NCBI RefSeq assembly: GCF_004331465.1
Contig: NZ_SJKB01000009.1
Span: 310,001 to 374,000, forward strand
Length of the DNA stretch: 64,000 bases
Reading direction: 5' to 3'
Origin: Kribbella pittospori
GTDB lineage: Bacteria; Actinomycetota; Actinomycetes; Propionibacteriales; Kribbellaceae
Numbering within the stretch: the stretch's first letter is position 1; each line of letters starts with the position of its first letter. Of this stretch, positions 33,568-42,406 are shown one piece after another. The position numbers and the translations under genes are program-made. The notes beneath the pieces were generated by a model that was not told the DNA's origin, searched no databases, and saw only the letters and a program-made list of their open reading frames with translations.

Positions 33568-35744
33568 CTGTTCACCTGCTGGGGATTCGGCATCACGGGC
33601 CGGGGTCGGCGCGGGCGGTGGCGACCGCGCTCGGCGAGATCCAGCCGGATGTGGTGCTGATCGAGGGACCGCCGGAGGCCGACAAGGTAGTGGAGCTGGC
33701 CGCGTCGGACGAGATGGAGCCACCGGTCGCGCTGCTGGCCTACGCGGTCGACGACTCGACCCGGGCGGCGTTCTGGCCGTTCGCCGTGTTCAGTCCCGAG
33801 TGGCAGGCGATCAAGTACGCGCTGGATGCCGGTGTTCCGGTGCGGTTCTGCGACCTGCCCGCCGCGCAGCAGTTCGCGTCGTCCGGTGGTGACGGGCGGC
33901 GGGCGATGTCGATCGATCCGCTGGCCACGTTGGCGAACGCGGGTGGTTACGACGATCCCGAGCGCTGGTGGGACGACGTGATCGAGTCGCGGCGTGAGGG
34001 GGCCGAGCCGTTCACGGTGATCGCCGACGCGATGCGTGAGTTGCGGCACGGCGAGGAGGCGACCGGTCGGGAGGCGCAGCGCGAGGCGTACATGCGGACC
34101 GTGCTGCGCAAGGCTTTGCGTGAGGGGTACGAGCGGATCGCGGTGATCTGCGGCGCCTGGCACGTGCCGGCGCTCGAGATTCCGTTGCCTCCCGCAACAC
34201 ACGATCAGCGGATCCTGAAGGGCCTGCCGAAGCGGAAGGTTGCGTGCACCTGGGTGCCGTGGACGCACGGGCGGCTGGCGGCGGCGAGCGGGTACGGCGC
34301 CGGCATCACGTCACCCGGTTGGTACCACCACCTGTTCACCGCGCCGGACCAGATCACCACCCGCTGGCTGTCGAAGGTCGCTCGCGTACTGCGGGCCGAG
34401 GACCTCCCCGTCTCCAGCGCCCACGTGATCGAGGCAGTCCGGCTCGCCGACACTCTGGCGGCCTTGCGCGGACGTCCGCTGGCCGGGTTGAGCGAGGTCA
34501 CCGAGGCGACGCGGGCAGTGCTGTGCGGCGGGAACGACGTACTGCTTGATCTGGTCACCCGGGAAGCGGTGGTCGGTGAGCTGCTGGGGTCGGTGCCGGT
34601 GGAGACGCCGCAGGCGCCGGTGGCGGCGGACCTTGCGGCGCAGGCGCGGCGGCTGCGGATGAAGCGGGACGCGACCGAGCGCGTGATCGAGCTCGATCTG
34701 CGGAAGCCGAACGACCTCGACAAGTCGCGATTGCTGCACCGGTTGCGGATTCTCGGGGTGCACTGGGGTGTTCCGGCGACCGATGAGCGCCGCGCGCAGG
34801 GCACGTTCCGCGAGATGTGGCGGATGACCTGGGATCCAGGCCTTGAGGTCGAGCTGGTCGCTGCGGGCGCGCACGGTACGACGGTGATCGGTGCCGCGAC
34901 CACCGTGATGCTGCGCGTTGCGGGCGACGCATCGACGTTGGCCGATGTCACCGCGGCTCTGGAGAAGTCTCTGCTGGCCGACCTCGAGGACGCTCTCCCG
35001 GAGTTGCTACGCGGCGTCGACACTCGTGCGGCGGCCGATGCCGATGTCGGTCACCTGATGGCCGCGCTGCCCGCGCTGGCGCGCTCTTCGCGGTACGGCG
35101 ACGTACGCGGGACTGACACAGCCGGGTTGGGTGCTGTTGCGGGGCGGATGGTGTCGCGGATCTGTGCCGGGCTCGGGCGGACCGTTCATGGTCTTGATCC
35201 CGATGCGGCTGCGGCCGTGCAGGAGTTGATCGACGGTGTGCAGGATGCGACCGCCTTGCTGGCCGAGGATGTGCGGTCGGAGTGGCTGAACACCTTGGAG
35301 GGTTTGAGCGATCGGACCTCGGTGCCGCCGCTGATCCGCGGGCGGCTGACCCGGTTGATGCTGGACACGTCGCGGCTGCCGGATCACGAGGTCGCGTTGC
35401 GGCTGGGGCGTTCGCTGTCCCCGGGTACGCCGACCGCCGATGCGGCCGGGTATGTCGAGGGATTCCTCGCGGGTGGCGGTCTGCTGCTGGTGCACGACGA
35501 ACGGCTGCTGGCGTTGGTGGATGCGTGGTTGGGTGCGATCCCGGACGACGCGTTCGTCGAGGTGCTGCCGCTGCTCCGCCGTACCTTCGGCACCTTCGCG
35601 TCGCCAGAACGGCGGTCGATCGGGACGCGGGCGCGCGCCCTCGCCGACCCGGCCGCGCTGGTTGTTGCTGACGACAACGACCTGGACACCGAGCTGGCGG
35701 CGTCCGTGCTGCCCGTCGTCGCGCAGTTGCTGGGGGTCTCATGA
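33564..35744 (+). CDS. DUF5682 protein, large protein of unknown function
   Basis: The 726-residue protein starts MTVHLLGIRHHGPGSARAVA. This opening (H10-H11-G-P-G-S-A-R), with VVLIEGPPE, is the family signature and resembles the EreA/ChaN/TraB-like superfamily start, where His/Glu residues bind metal. A later YERIAVICGAWHVPAL has another conserved H. The C-terminal half is helical. A hydrolase-like N-terminus is plausible but unproven. It overlaps the MoxR stop by 4 bases and the VWA start by 4 bases. Confidence 0.85.
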   Translation: MTVHLLGIRHHGPGSARAVATALGEIQPDVVLIEGPPEADKVVELAASDEMEPPVALLAYAVDDSTRAAFWPFAVFSPEWQAIKYALDAGVPVRFCDLPAAQQFASSGGDGRRAMSIDPLATLANAGGYDDPERWWDDVIESRREGAEPFTVIADAMRELRHGEEATGREAQREAYMRTVLRKALREGYERIAVICGAWHVPALEIPLPPATHDQRILKGLPKRKVACTWVPWTHGRLAAASGYGAGITSPGWYHHLFTAPDQITTRWLSKVARVLRAEDLPVSSAHVIEAVRLADTLAALRGRPLAGLSEVTEATRAVLCGGNDVLLDLVTREAVVGELLGSVPVETPQAPVAADLAAQARRLRMKRDATERVIELDLRKPNDLDKSRLLHRLRILGVHWGVPATDERRAQGTFREMWRMTWDPGLEVELVAAGAHGTTVIGAATTVMLRVAGDASTLADVTAALEKSLLADLEDALPELLRGVDTRAAADADVGHLMAALPALARSSRYGDVRGTDTAGLGAVAGRMVSRICAGLGRTVHGLDPDAAAAVQELIDGVQDATALLAEDVRSEWLNTLEGLSDRTSVPPLIRGRLTRLMLDTSRLPDHEVALRLGRSLSPGTPTADAAGYVEGFLAGGGLLLVHDERLLALVDAWLGAIPDDAFVEVLPLLRRTFGTFASPERRSIGTRARALADPAALVVADDNDLDTELAASVLPVVAQLLGVS

Positions 35745-36889
35745 ACGACGAGAGGATGCGCCGCTGGCGGCTCGTGCTGGGCAGCGACGCCGAGCCGGAG
35801 ACGGGTACGACGCTGTCCACGCAGGACCGGTCGGTCGACGCGGCGCTCGCCGCGCTGTACGACGCGGAGCCGGGAGAGCAGGGGCCGGGGCGGTCGGCCG
35901 GGCTCGGTTCGTCGGCGCCGCGGGTGGCGCGGTGGCTGGGGGATATTCGGCAGTACTTCCCGAGCACCGTCGTACAGGTGATGCAGCGGGACGCGGTCGA
36001 GCGGCTCGGCATCACGCGGATGCTGATGGAGCCCGAGCTGCTCGGCGCCGTCGAGCCGGACGTGCACCTGGTCAGCACGTTGCTCGCGCTCAACGAGGTG
36101 ATGCCGGAGGAGACCAAGCAGACCGCGCGTGAGGTGGTCGGGCGGGTCGTCGCCGAGTTGGAGGCGCGGCTGGCCGAGCGGACCCGGGCCGCGGTCACCG
36201 GCGCCTTGGATCGGGCTGGGCGGACCGGTCGGCCGCGGCACTCGGACATCGACTGGGACCGGACCATCCGCGCGAACCTCAAGCACTTCTCGCCGGCGCT
36301 CGGCACGATCGTGCCTGACCGGCTGGTCGGGTACGCGCGACGCAACCACAGTGTCCAGCGCGACATCGTGCTGGCGATCGACCAGTCGGGGTCGATGGCG
36401 GAGTCTGTGGTGTACGCGTCGCTGTTCGGCGCGGTGCTCGGGTCGATCCGCACGCTCCGGACGTCGCTGGTTGTCTTCGATACCGCGGTCGTCGACCTGA
36501 CCGATCAGTTGGAGGACCCGGTCGACGTACTGTTCGGGACTCAGCTCGGCGGCGGGACGGACATCAATCGCGCGCTCGCGTATTGCGAGGAGTTGGTCAC
36601 CAAGCCGGCCGAGACCGTGCTGGTGCTGATCTCGGACCTGTACGAAGGCGGCGTCCGCGAGGAGATGCTCCGTCGCGCCCGCACTCTGACCGAGTCCGGC
36701 GTACAGGTGATCGCCCTGCTGGCGTTGGCCGACTCGGGTACGCCGTCGTACGACCCGGAGAACGCGGCCGCGCTGACCGCGCTCGGCATCCCGACGTTCG
36801 CCTGCACCCCGGACCGCTTCCCCGATCTGATGGCCGCTGCCATCCGCCACGAAGACATCACCACGTGGGCCGCCACCAACCTGTCCTGA
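35741..36889 (+). CDS. VWA-domain protein with intact MIDAS
   Basis: The 382-residue protein has a helical N-terminal half and a C-terminal von Willebrand A domain. The metal-ion adhesion site is complete: D214-Q-S216-G-S218, T273 in GGGTDINRA, and D299 in LISDLYEGG. It is soluble, with no membrane helix or signal. Such proteins pair with MoxR ATPases as target-binding subunits. It is the last gene of the operon that starts at 29790; a 70-base gap then separates it from the convergent YCII gene. Confidence 0.92.
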   Translation: MNDERMRRWRLVLGSDAEPETGTTLSTQDRSVDAALAALYDAEPGEQGPGRSAGLGSSAPRVARWLGDIRQYFPSTVVQVMQRDAVERLGITRMLMEPELLGAVEPDVHLVSTLLALNEVMPEETKQTAREVVGRVVAELEARLAERTRAAVTGALDRAGRTGRPRHSDIDWDRTIRANLKHFSPALGTIVPDRLVGYARRNHSVQRDIVLAIDQSGSMAESVVYASLFGAVLGSIRTLRTSLVVFDTAVVDLTDQLEDPVDVLFGTQLGGGTDINRALAYCEELVTKPAETVLVLISDLYEGGVREEMLRRARTLTESGVQVIALLALADSGTPSYDPENAAALTALGIPTFACTPDRFPDLMAAAIRHEDITTWAATNLS

Positions 36890-36959
36890 AAGGAATCGAC
36901 TCCCTGGTCACCGCCGAGGAAGGCATCCTCACGTAATCCGCCTGACGGCGCCCGTGACG

Positions 36960-37304
36960 CTAGCCGGCTAGTTCGAGGATGTCGATCGGCGTGTTCGGGT
37001 CGGCCTCGGCGAAGCGGAGGGCCCATTGGACCGCCTCCTGCTTGGAGTCGACGCGGATGATCGAGACCCCGGCGACGAGCTCCTTGGTCTCGGTGAACGG
37101 CCCGTCCATGACGCGCGGCTCGCCGGGGCGAGGGAACGTCACCCGGGCACCGCGGGCGCTCGGCATCAGCCCCTCGGCGACGAGCAGTACGCCGGCCTGG
37201 CGCATCTCCTCGAGAACCGCGTCCGCCCGGGCCAGCATCTCCGGGTCCGGCGGGTTCCCGGCCTCGAGGTTGTCGTTGGTCTTGTGAAGCAGCATGTACC
37301 TCAT
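36960..37304 (-). CDS. YCII-related (DGPF-domain) protein
   Basis: This 114-residue protein has MRYMLLHKTND at the start and the DGPF signature MDGPFTETKELVAG, followed by a helix with WALRFAEADPNT. YCII proteins are dimeric ferredoxin-like folds, possibly with hydrolase/dehydrochlorinase-like or regulatory activity, often encoded near ECF sigma factors. Here it lies downstream of an aldo/keto reductase with a 4-base overlap (ATGA). Confidence 0.88.
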   Translation of the reverse strand: MRYMLLHKTNDNLEAGNPPDPEMLARADAVLEEMRQAGVLLVAEGLMPSARGARVTFPRPGEPRVMDGPFTETKELVAGVSIIRVDSKQEAVQWALRFAEADPNTPIDILELAG

Positions 37305-38254
37305 ACGGCAGACCTTAGTGCTGTCCAGAACGCGGGTGGGATCTCATGCTCCATCCACCCCGCGACCTCGATGATCTCCCGCGGGCTTCGTGCCCCGACC
37401 ACGACCGCTGGCACGGCGGGATGCGTGAGCGGGAACTGGACCGCGGCAGCCAGCAGCGGTACGTCGTACTCGTGGCACAGCTCCCGCAGTCGCGCGATCC
37501 GCTCCAGTAGTGCAGCTGGCACTCGGGCGTACCCATGCGGTGCGCCGTCCGCGGTGTCAGCCAGTACGCCGCCCTGGAACACGCCGGCCGCGAGCACACT
37601 CACGCCGTACTTCTCGCACAGCGGTAGTAGCTCGTCGGCCCCGGACTGGTCGAGCAGCGTGTACCGACCGGCGAGCAGGATGCAGTCGGGGCCGTCCGCA
37701 CCCGTCTCGCTGAGGAACCGTGCTGCGACGTCCGCGTGGTTCACCCCGAGCGAGATCGCGCGGATCGTGCCGCGCCCGCGGAGCTCGGCCAGCGCCCGCA
37801 TCGCCTCGGTCGACGCAGCCACGTAGTCGAGGTCCGGGTCGTGGATGTGCAGAACGTCGATCCGGTCGATGCCCATCCGCTCCAGACTCGCCTCGAACGA
37901 CCGCATCACCGCGCCGTACGAATAGTCCAGCCGTGGACCTAGACCAGGTGGCGGGTCCGCCCAGATCGGCTGGATGTCCGGCCCGCCTGGCTCGATCAGC
38001 CGGCCCACTTTGCTGCAGAGCACGAAGTCGTCCCGCGGTCGCCCGCGCAGCGCGAGCCCGGCCCGCTGCTCCGAGACGCCGTACCCGTACACCGGAGCCG
38101 TGTCGAAGAGCCGGACGCCGAGCTCCCAGGCGCAGTCGATGGTCGCGACCGCCTGCGCCTGCGGAACCGCGGCGAACATCCCGCCGATGGAGGCGAGCCC
38201 CAGCCCCAGCCTGCTCACCGTCAACCCGGTCCGCCCCAGTTCCACACGCCGCAT
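37301..38254 (-). CDS. Aldo/keto reductase (D-threo-aldose 1-dehydrogenase-like)
   Basis: The 317-residue TIM-barrel enzyme has the full catalytic tetrad: D51, Y56 (FDTAPVYGYG), K82 (CSKVGR) and H138 (LHIHDPD). The pattern resembles the L-fucose/D-threo-aldose 1-dehydrogenase and pyridoxal dehydrogenase subgroup. I chose ATG 38254 because the upstream open frame is a shadow of the convergent/divergent gene and a leaderless -10 lies 7 bases before it. It is cotranscribed with the YCII gene. Confidence 0.9.
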   Translation of the reverse strand: MRRVELGRTGLTVSRLGLGLASIGGMFAAVPQAQAVATIDCAWELGVRLFDTAPVYGYGVSEQRAGLALRGRPRDDFVLCSKVGRLIEPGGPDIQPIWADPPPGLGPRLDYSYGAVMRSFEASLERMGIDRIDVLHIHDPDLDYVAASTEAMRALAELRGRGTIRAISLGVNHADVAARFLSETGADGPDCILLAGRYTLLDQSGADELLPLCEKYGVSVLAAGVFQGGVLADTADGAPHGYARVPAALLERIARLRELCHEYDVPLLAAAVQFPLTHPAVPAVVVGARSPREIIEVAGWMEHEIPPAFWTALRSAV

Positions 38255-38261
38255 GCCGAAG

Positions 38262-38267
38262 ACCCTA
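38262..38267 (-). promoter_or_regulatory. -10 element TAGGGT of a leaderless promoter
   Basis: On the minus strand TAGGGT is followed by 7 bases and then ATG 38254 of the aldo/keto reductase gene, without a ribosome-binding site. This predicts a leaderless transcript. Confidence 0.5.
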
Positions 38268-38329
38268 GAAGCGACCGCCGACAGAAACCGGGTCTTCCCC
38301 GCGGCCGGTCCGCACGGCACCATGCGGAG

Positions 38330-38899
38330 ATGGGTGAGATCGCGGAGCGGTACCGGCGGCGCGCCGAGGCGTTCGAGCGGAAGGTCGCGGCGGTACGACC
38401 GGAACAGTGGGACAACCCGTCGCCGTGCGAGCTGTGGACGGCCAAGGACGTGGTCGACCACATCGTCACGATGCACGGGGTGATGCTGATCCCGGTCGCC
38501 CGCAAGCTCGAGCCGTCGGACGACCCGTTGACGGCGTTCCAGGAGGCGCGGGCGGCGATCGAGGACGTCCTGGAGGACCCGGTGCTGGCGCTCACCGAGA
38601 CCGAGACTCCGAGCGGACGGATGACCGCCGAGCGCCACGTCGACGAGGTGGTCTCCGACGACCTGGTCCTGCACGGCTGGGACCTGGCCCGCGCCACCGG
38701 TCAGGACGAGACGATGGATCCCGTCGACGTGGAGCGGATCTGGGCCAGTACGGCGGCCATCCCGGCTGAGGTGATGGAGCAGTTCCGCACGCCGGGCGCG
38801 TTCGGGGAGGGGATCGAGGTGTTCGGTCCGGAGGTCGAGGTCTCCGTGGACGCGCCGCTCCAGGACCGCCTACTCGGCCTGATCGGCCGTCAGCCGTAG
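38330..38899 (+). CDS. TIGR03086-type DinB/MDMPI-fold metal-binding protein
   Basis: The 189-residue protein has the family opening VRPEQWDNPSPCELWTAKDV, with DHIVTMH, then DDLVLHGWDLARATG, the pattern of mycothiol-dependent maleylpyruvate isomerase N-terminal (DinB-like) domains; histidines there bind a metal. It may act as a mycothiol-dependent transferase or isomerase. ATG 38330 is preferred over an out-of-frame ATG at 38323. Its 3' end overlaps the convergent polysaccharide gene by 30 bases. Confidence 0.85.
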   Translation: MGEIAERYRRRAEAFERKVAAVRPEQWDNPSPCELWTAKDVVDHIVTMHGVMLIPVARKLEPSDDPLTAFQEARAAIEDVLEDPVLALTETETPSGRMTAERHVDEVVSDDLVLHGWDLARATGQDETMDPVDVERIWASTAAIPAEVMEQFRTPGAFGEGIEVFGPEVEVSVDAPLQDRLLGLIGRQP

Positions 38900-40177
38900 C
38901 AGGTCGCTCGGGGCGTAGTAGACCTCCGGAGTCGCGCACAGCGGCGCGCTGAGGAGCTGTCTGGGGTGCGACATCAGCACTGCGTGCCCTTGCGCGATGG
39001 CGGGCTCCAAGTACTCGTGTCCCGGCAGGTCGGCCACGGCAGTCCGGCAGCCGAGCGCCATCCCCTCGAACAGCGCCGTCGTCGACACGCCCACCTGGTA
39101 CGTCGCGGAGGCCAGCAGGTCCAACGTGCTGCCGCCGGTCGACAACTGCACCCCGGCCGGGACGGTGTAGTCGGTCGCGTGCTCACTGGGGTGCGGCCGG
39201 AACATCACCTCCAGCTCCGGGTGCTCCTTCACGACCGACTCGGCCACGTGCAGCAGTTCCGCACCGACCGTGCCCTGCGACAGGAACACGACCCGATTGG
39301 GGCTCTTCTCCGTCGCGCGCGGCAGGTACGACGTTCCGACGACCTCAGTCCTCATGCCGGCCGGGAGGTCGGCGACAGTGGTCCAGTACGACCCGAAGCA
39401 CCAGAGCTCGTCCGGCTGATCGGCGACCACCGGCCGGCCGGGGTAGCTGTAGCCGAGGTGGAACGGGCTGATCGCGCCGTGCTGCAGTTCGACCACCCGG
39501 ATCCCGAGGTCCCGCGCGGCGCCGACGATGTGCTGGTGGAAGTACGCGACCACGACGTACACGGTCTTGATCCGCTGCCGCCGCAGCAGGGTGCGGTAGA
39601 GCGCTCGCAGCCGCAGATGCTTGGGCACCTCGCGGGCCACGAGAGCGCCGATCGGAACTGAGATGCCGGTGAGGTCGCGGAGCGCCTCGGTGACTCCGCG
39701 GTCGTCGGCGGATCGCCCGTGCAGCGCTCCCGCCGCGGAGGTGAAGAAGTCGAGGTTCCGGCTGCCGGGCAGTGGTGTTCCGTTGATACCGGAGTCGAGG
39801 ATCAGTGCCGACGGGCCGAGCGCGGCTCGCAGTTCGTCGGTGTAGATCTCGACACCGTTCGGTTTCCGCGGGTGCGGTACGACGAGCGAGTCGTAGTGAC
39901 CGACGAACGGGCTGCGGGTGACCAGTCCGGTCACGTGCCTGCCGACGAGACGTGCCTTGTCGTACGACGACCGCCGTACCGGATGAGGTGCTCCGTGGAT
40001 GCCGCTGCGCCGGGTCAGCTCATGGAAGACGCGCATCCGGAGGATCGGCCACGGGTACGCTCCCTTGATCCGCCACTGGAGCAGATTCAGCTCCCGCTCC
40101 ACCTGCCAGATCGCCCGGCACAGGCTCGCCACCGTCGGGCCCGCGCTCGGCGCCGTGCCGTTCCCGGTACTCGTCAT
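38870..40177 (-). CDS. GT-B-like polysaccharide biosynthesis protein
   Basis: The 435-residue soluble protein has a two-lobed pattern: an N-terminal helical region, ELQHGAISPFHLGYSYPGR around the middle, DELWCFGSYW, then MFRPHPSEHATDY and a late VGVSTTALFEGMALGCRTAV. The HP motif and the ST-x-EGMALG loop resemble sugar/phosphosugar transferases of capsule or teichoic-type polymers (GT-B fold). The family is not certain. ATG 40177 has GGGGATC upstream and overlaps the upstream GT2 gene by 158 bases. Confidence 0.75.
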   Translation of the reverse strand: MTSTGNGTAPSAGPTVASLCRAIWQVERELNLLQWRIKGAYPWPILRMRVFHELTRRSGIHGAPHPVRRSSYDKARLVGRHVTGLVTRSPFVGHYDSLVVPHPRKPNGVEIYTDELRAALGPSALILDSGINGTPLPGSRNLDFFTSAAGALHGRSADDRGVTEALRDLTGISVPIGALVAREVPKHLRLRALYRTLLRRQRIKTVYVVVAYFHQHIVGAARDLGIRVVELQHGAISPFHLGYSYPGRPVVADQPDELWCFGSYWTTVADLPAGMRTEVVGTSYLPRATEKSPNRVVFLSQGTVGAELLHVAESVVKEHPELEVMFRPHPSEHATDYTVPAGVQLSTGGSTLDLLASATYQVGVSTTALFEGMALGCRTAVADLPGHEYLEPAIAQGHAVLMSHPRQLLSAPLCATPEVYYAPSDLLRLTADQAE

Positions 40178-41081
40178 GGTTGATCCCCACTATGCCCGCG
40201 AGACTGCCGACACCGGAGAAGAACCGGCGGACCGCCTTCAGCAGATGCGACTTCCGGCCGAGCAGCAGCCCGGCCAGGGCGAACCCGATCGCCGAGATCA
40301 CCCGGGCCGAAGCATAGGCCAGAACCAGGACGTAGCTGATCGCGCCCCGGCGGATCAGCAACCGGCTGATCGTGTCGCCGCTGCCGGACCGGAACGCACG
40401 GCGTACCAGCCAGCTCAGAGTGGTCCGGCCAGCGGGCACGTCCTCGAAGATCACCGCCTCCTCGCACCAGACGATGCGGAAGCCGGCCCGGTGCACCCGG
40501 AGGAAGAAGTGCAGGTCGCTGGAGCCGGTGTAGCGGAACGCGGGATGGAAGCCGGGCGTCACCGTGTGGTAGACCCGCCGGCTGACCAGCGTGTTGTTCG
40601 TGTACGCCTTGCGCAGGTCCTCACCGGTCGCGTGCCGGCCCGTTGAGTCGTGTACGTCGCTGTACTTGTTCCACGGCGGAGCGCCGTCCGGGAGGTTGCC
40701 CTTCACCGGACCGGTGACGACATCGGCGCCAGTGGCCTCCCAGGCGCGCAGGAGCGACGCCAGCCACCCCGGCGGCGCGACTTCGTCGTCGTCCACGAAA
40801 ATCAGCGCGTCGTCGTTCCAGCACAGCTCCACCGACCGCTCCCGCGCGAACGGGATCCCCGGCTCGGCCTCGACCACCGATTCGATCGGGTACGGCGTCC
40901 CTTCGCCGAACTCCTCGAGCACCCGAGCGGCCGACCCGTCCGCGTCGTTGTCGACCACCACGATCCGGATCCCGTAATCGAACTCCGCCGGAAGTTCCTG
41001 GGCCTGCAGGCTGGTCAGCAGCGCGTGCAACAGAGCGGGTCGCCTGAAGGTGATAACCGCAATGGCGACGCTGGTGCTCAT
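40020..41081 (-). CDS. Family 2 glycosyltransferase
   Basis: The 353-residue protein starts AIAVITFRRPALLHALLTSL and has the metal-binding FVDDDEVAPPGWL (D97-D99), with CNDD/ETYPIE-like acceptor loops and a later EDVPAGRTTLSWLVRRAFRSG; two hydrophobic helices near residues 255-285 could tether it to the membrane. It transfers a sugar from a nucleotide-sugar to an unknown acceptor. The last about 50 residues lie in the overlap with the next gene, are Gly/Pro/Ala-rich and may not be functional; the conserved domain ends before them. Confidence 0.87.
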   Translation of the reverse strand: MSTSVAIAVITFRRPALLHALLTSLQAQELPAEFDYGIRIVVVDNDADGSAARVLEEFGEGTPYPIESVVEAEPGIPFARERSVELCWNDDALIFVDDDEVAPPGWLASLLRAWEATGADVVTGPVKGNLPDGAPPWNKYSDVHDSTGRHATGEDLRKAYTNNTLVSRRVYHTVTPGFHPAFRYTGSSDLHFFLRVHRAGFRIVWCEEAVIFEDVPAGRTTLSWLVRRAFRSGSGDTISRLLIRRGAISYVLVLAYASARVISAIGFALAGLLLGRKSHLLKAVRRFFSGVGSLAGIVGINHDEYRERHGAERGPDGGEPVPGDLAGGAGAESAPVADQGSVPVADPPDARLP

Positions 41082-41089
41082 GGCGCCTG

Positions 41090-41095
41090 AGACTA
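41090..41095 (-). promoter_or_regulatory. -10 element TAGTCT, leaderless start
   Basis: On the minus strand TAGTCT is followed by 8 bases and ATG 41081 of the glycosyltransferase. No ribosome-binding site lies between, so a leaderless transcript is likely. Confidence 0.4.
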
Positions 41096-41277
41096 TCCTT
41101 CCCCACCAACCCACCACCATCCAACCGGCGTGTGGGACACGTAAGGCCACTGCTGCGCGGTACCTGTCCCGCCGCCCGCCGCCGACCGGGCTCACAGAGA
41201 GTGTGATCACCGGAACACAGCGAGTGGTCAGACCCCCGATCACGAGCATTCATACGACTGACCTGCCCGGTCGATCG

Positions 41278-42054
41278 ATGAACACTGCTCTGGTGACGTC
41301 TCGATCGGCCAAGATCACCACGGAGCGACCCTTCTACGACCTGCATGCCGATGCCTATGACGCGTTGATCACCGACCCGGTCCAACCCTGGGTCGATGCG
41401 GTCGACGACCGCCTGCGCGCCGCCGGGCTCAGCTCGGCCTCGGTCCTGGACGCCGGCTGCGGCACCGGCCGGCACGCGCAGGCGCTGCTAGAGCGCGGTC
41501 ACCGCGTCTCGTTGCTGGATGCTTCCCCGAGGTTGCTCACCATCGCTTCTAGCCGCTGCCCGGGCTCGTCAGCCCATCAGACCGACATCTGTGCACCGAA
41601 GCTTCGCGAAACATTCGAGGCGATCATGTGCCGCGGCGTGCTGAATGACCTCGTCCTGGACGAGGAGCGTGATGCCGCGTTGGGTTCGTTCGCGGCGCTC
41701 CTGGGCGACAACGGACTGCTGTTCCTGGACGTCCGAGAGATAGTGGAGACCCGCCAGCGAGCCGATGGCCAGTGGCGACGCACGGAGGCGGCGCTCGACG
41801 GCGGTGAGACGCTGAAGTTCGCCAGCCGACCACTGTGGCGCGCAGACCGGCTCGTAGTCGAGGAACGATACGAGCTAGTCGGCCGAGACGGGTCGTCGTC
41901 GGTACACGACTACGTCTTCGAGATGCGCCCCTGGACCCGAGACGAGCTCACTGCCCGCCTAACGGCCGCAGGATTCAGCGACATTGGCACGGTTCAGGGC
42001 GTAGGCCGCCGAACCCCCGACAGACTCTTCGTAACAGCCCGCCGGCCAGTCTGA
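41278..42054 (+). CDS. SAM-dependent methyltransferase (class I)
   Basis: This 258-residue protein has the SAM-binding motif VLDAGCGTGRH (about residues 56-66), an acidic loop at the end of the second strand, and GLLFLDVRE. It starts after TERPFYDLHADAYD, common to small-molecule or O-methyltransferases of this type. ATG 41278 was chosen because the frame upstream has no coding character. Substrate unknown; it stands alone between the polysaccharide genes and the TetR unit. Confidence 0.88.
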   Translation: MNTALVTSRSAKITTERPFYDLHADAYDALITDPVQPWVDAVDDRLRAAGLSSASVLDAGCGTGRHAQALLERGHRVSLLDASPRLLTIASSRCPGSSAHQTDICAPKLRETFEAIMCRGVLNDLVLDEERDAALGSFAALLGDNGLLFLDVREIVETRQRADGQWRRTEAALDGGETLKFASRPLWRADRLVVEERYELVGRDGSSSVHDYVFEMRPWTRDELTARLTAAGFSDIGTVQGVGRRTPDRLFVTARRPV

Positions 42055-42187
42055 CCTAGTGCAAAGAGCTGCCGACCTGGTAGGCGCGTGGGATGTGATT
42101 TGCGTGCCGGACGACGAACGGTCGCCGTCGGCCGGACTCGGTCCTGGGTGCGTCGAAACGGGGACCCGTGCTGTCGGGAGTGCAGTC

Positions 42188-42220
42188 TGACGACTCGATT
42201 CGTCGCCCCTCGACTCGTCA
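42188..42220 (+). terminator. Imperfect hairpin after the methyltransferase gene
   Basis: TGACGACTCG (42188-42197) pairs with CGACTCGTCA (42211-42220) at 9 of 10 positions, around a 13-base loop. It may terminate the methyltransferase transcript, though it lies 133 bases after the stop. Confidence 0.35.
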
Positions 42221-42274
42221 CCACCTGTCTGGTTGCGGGCTGCGTGTTCTCGGCCCTTAGGGGTAGTGCTGCGG

Positions 42275-42319
42275 GTTTCCGGAAACAAAAGTCCGCCAGG
42301 AGGCGAAAGGTTTCCGAAC
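42275..42319. repeat. Palindrome GTTTCCGGAAAC and a partial second copy
   Basis: GTTTCCGGAAAC (42275-42286) is a perfect 12-bp palindrome. A related GGTTTCCGAAC lies at 42309-42319, about three helix turns on. Both are AT-richer than their surroundings. They may be protein-binding sites upstream of the TetR-LLM unit. Confidence 0.45.
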
Positions 42320-42406
42320 AGCCGACCGGCCCGGACAACCACGCGGTGTCTGGTCGCGTAGGTCGGTGGGTTGGCTCTCCGCGGACGCGTGGGGTTCTAA
42401 CACCAC

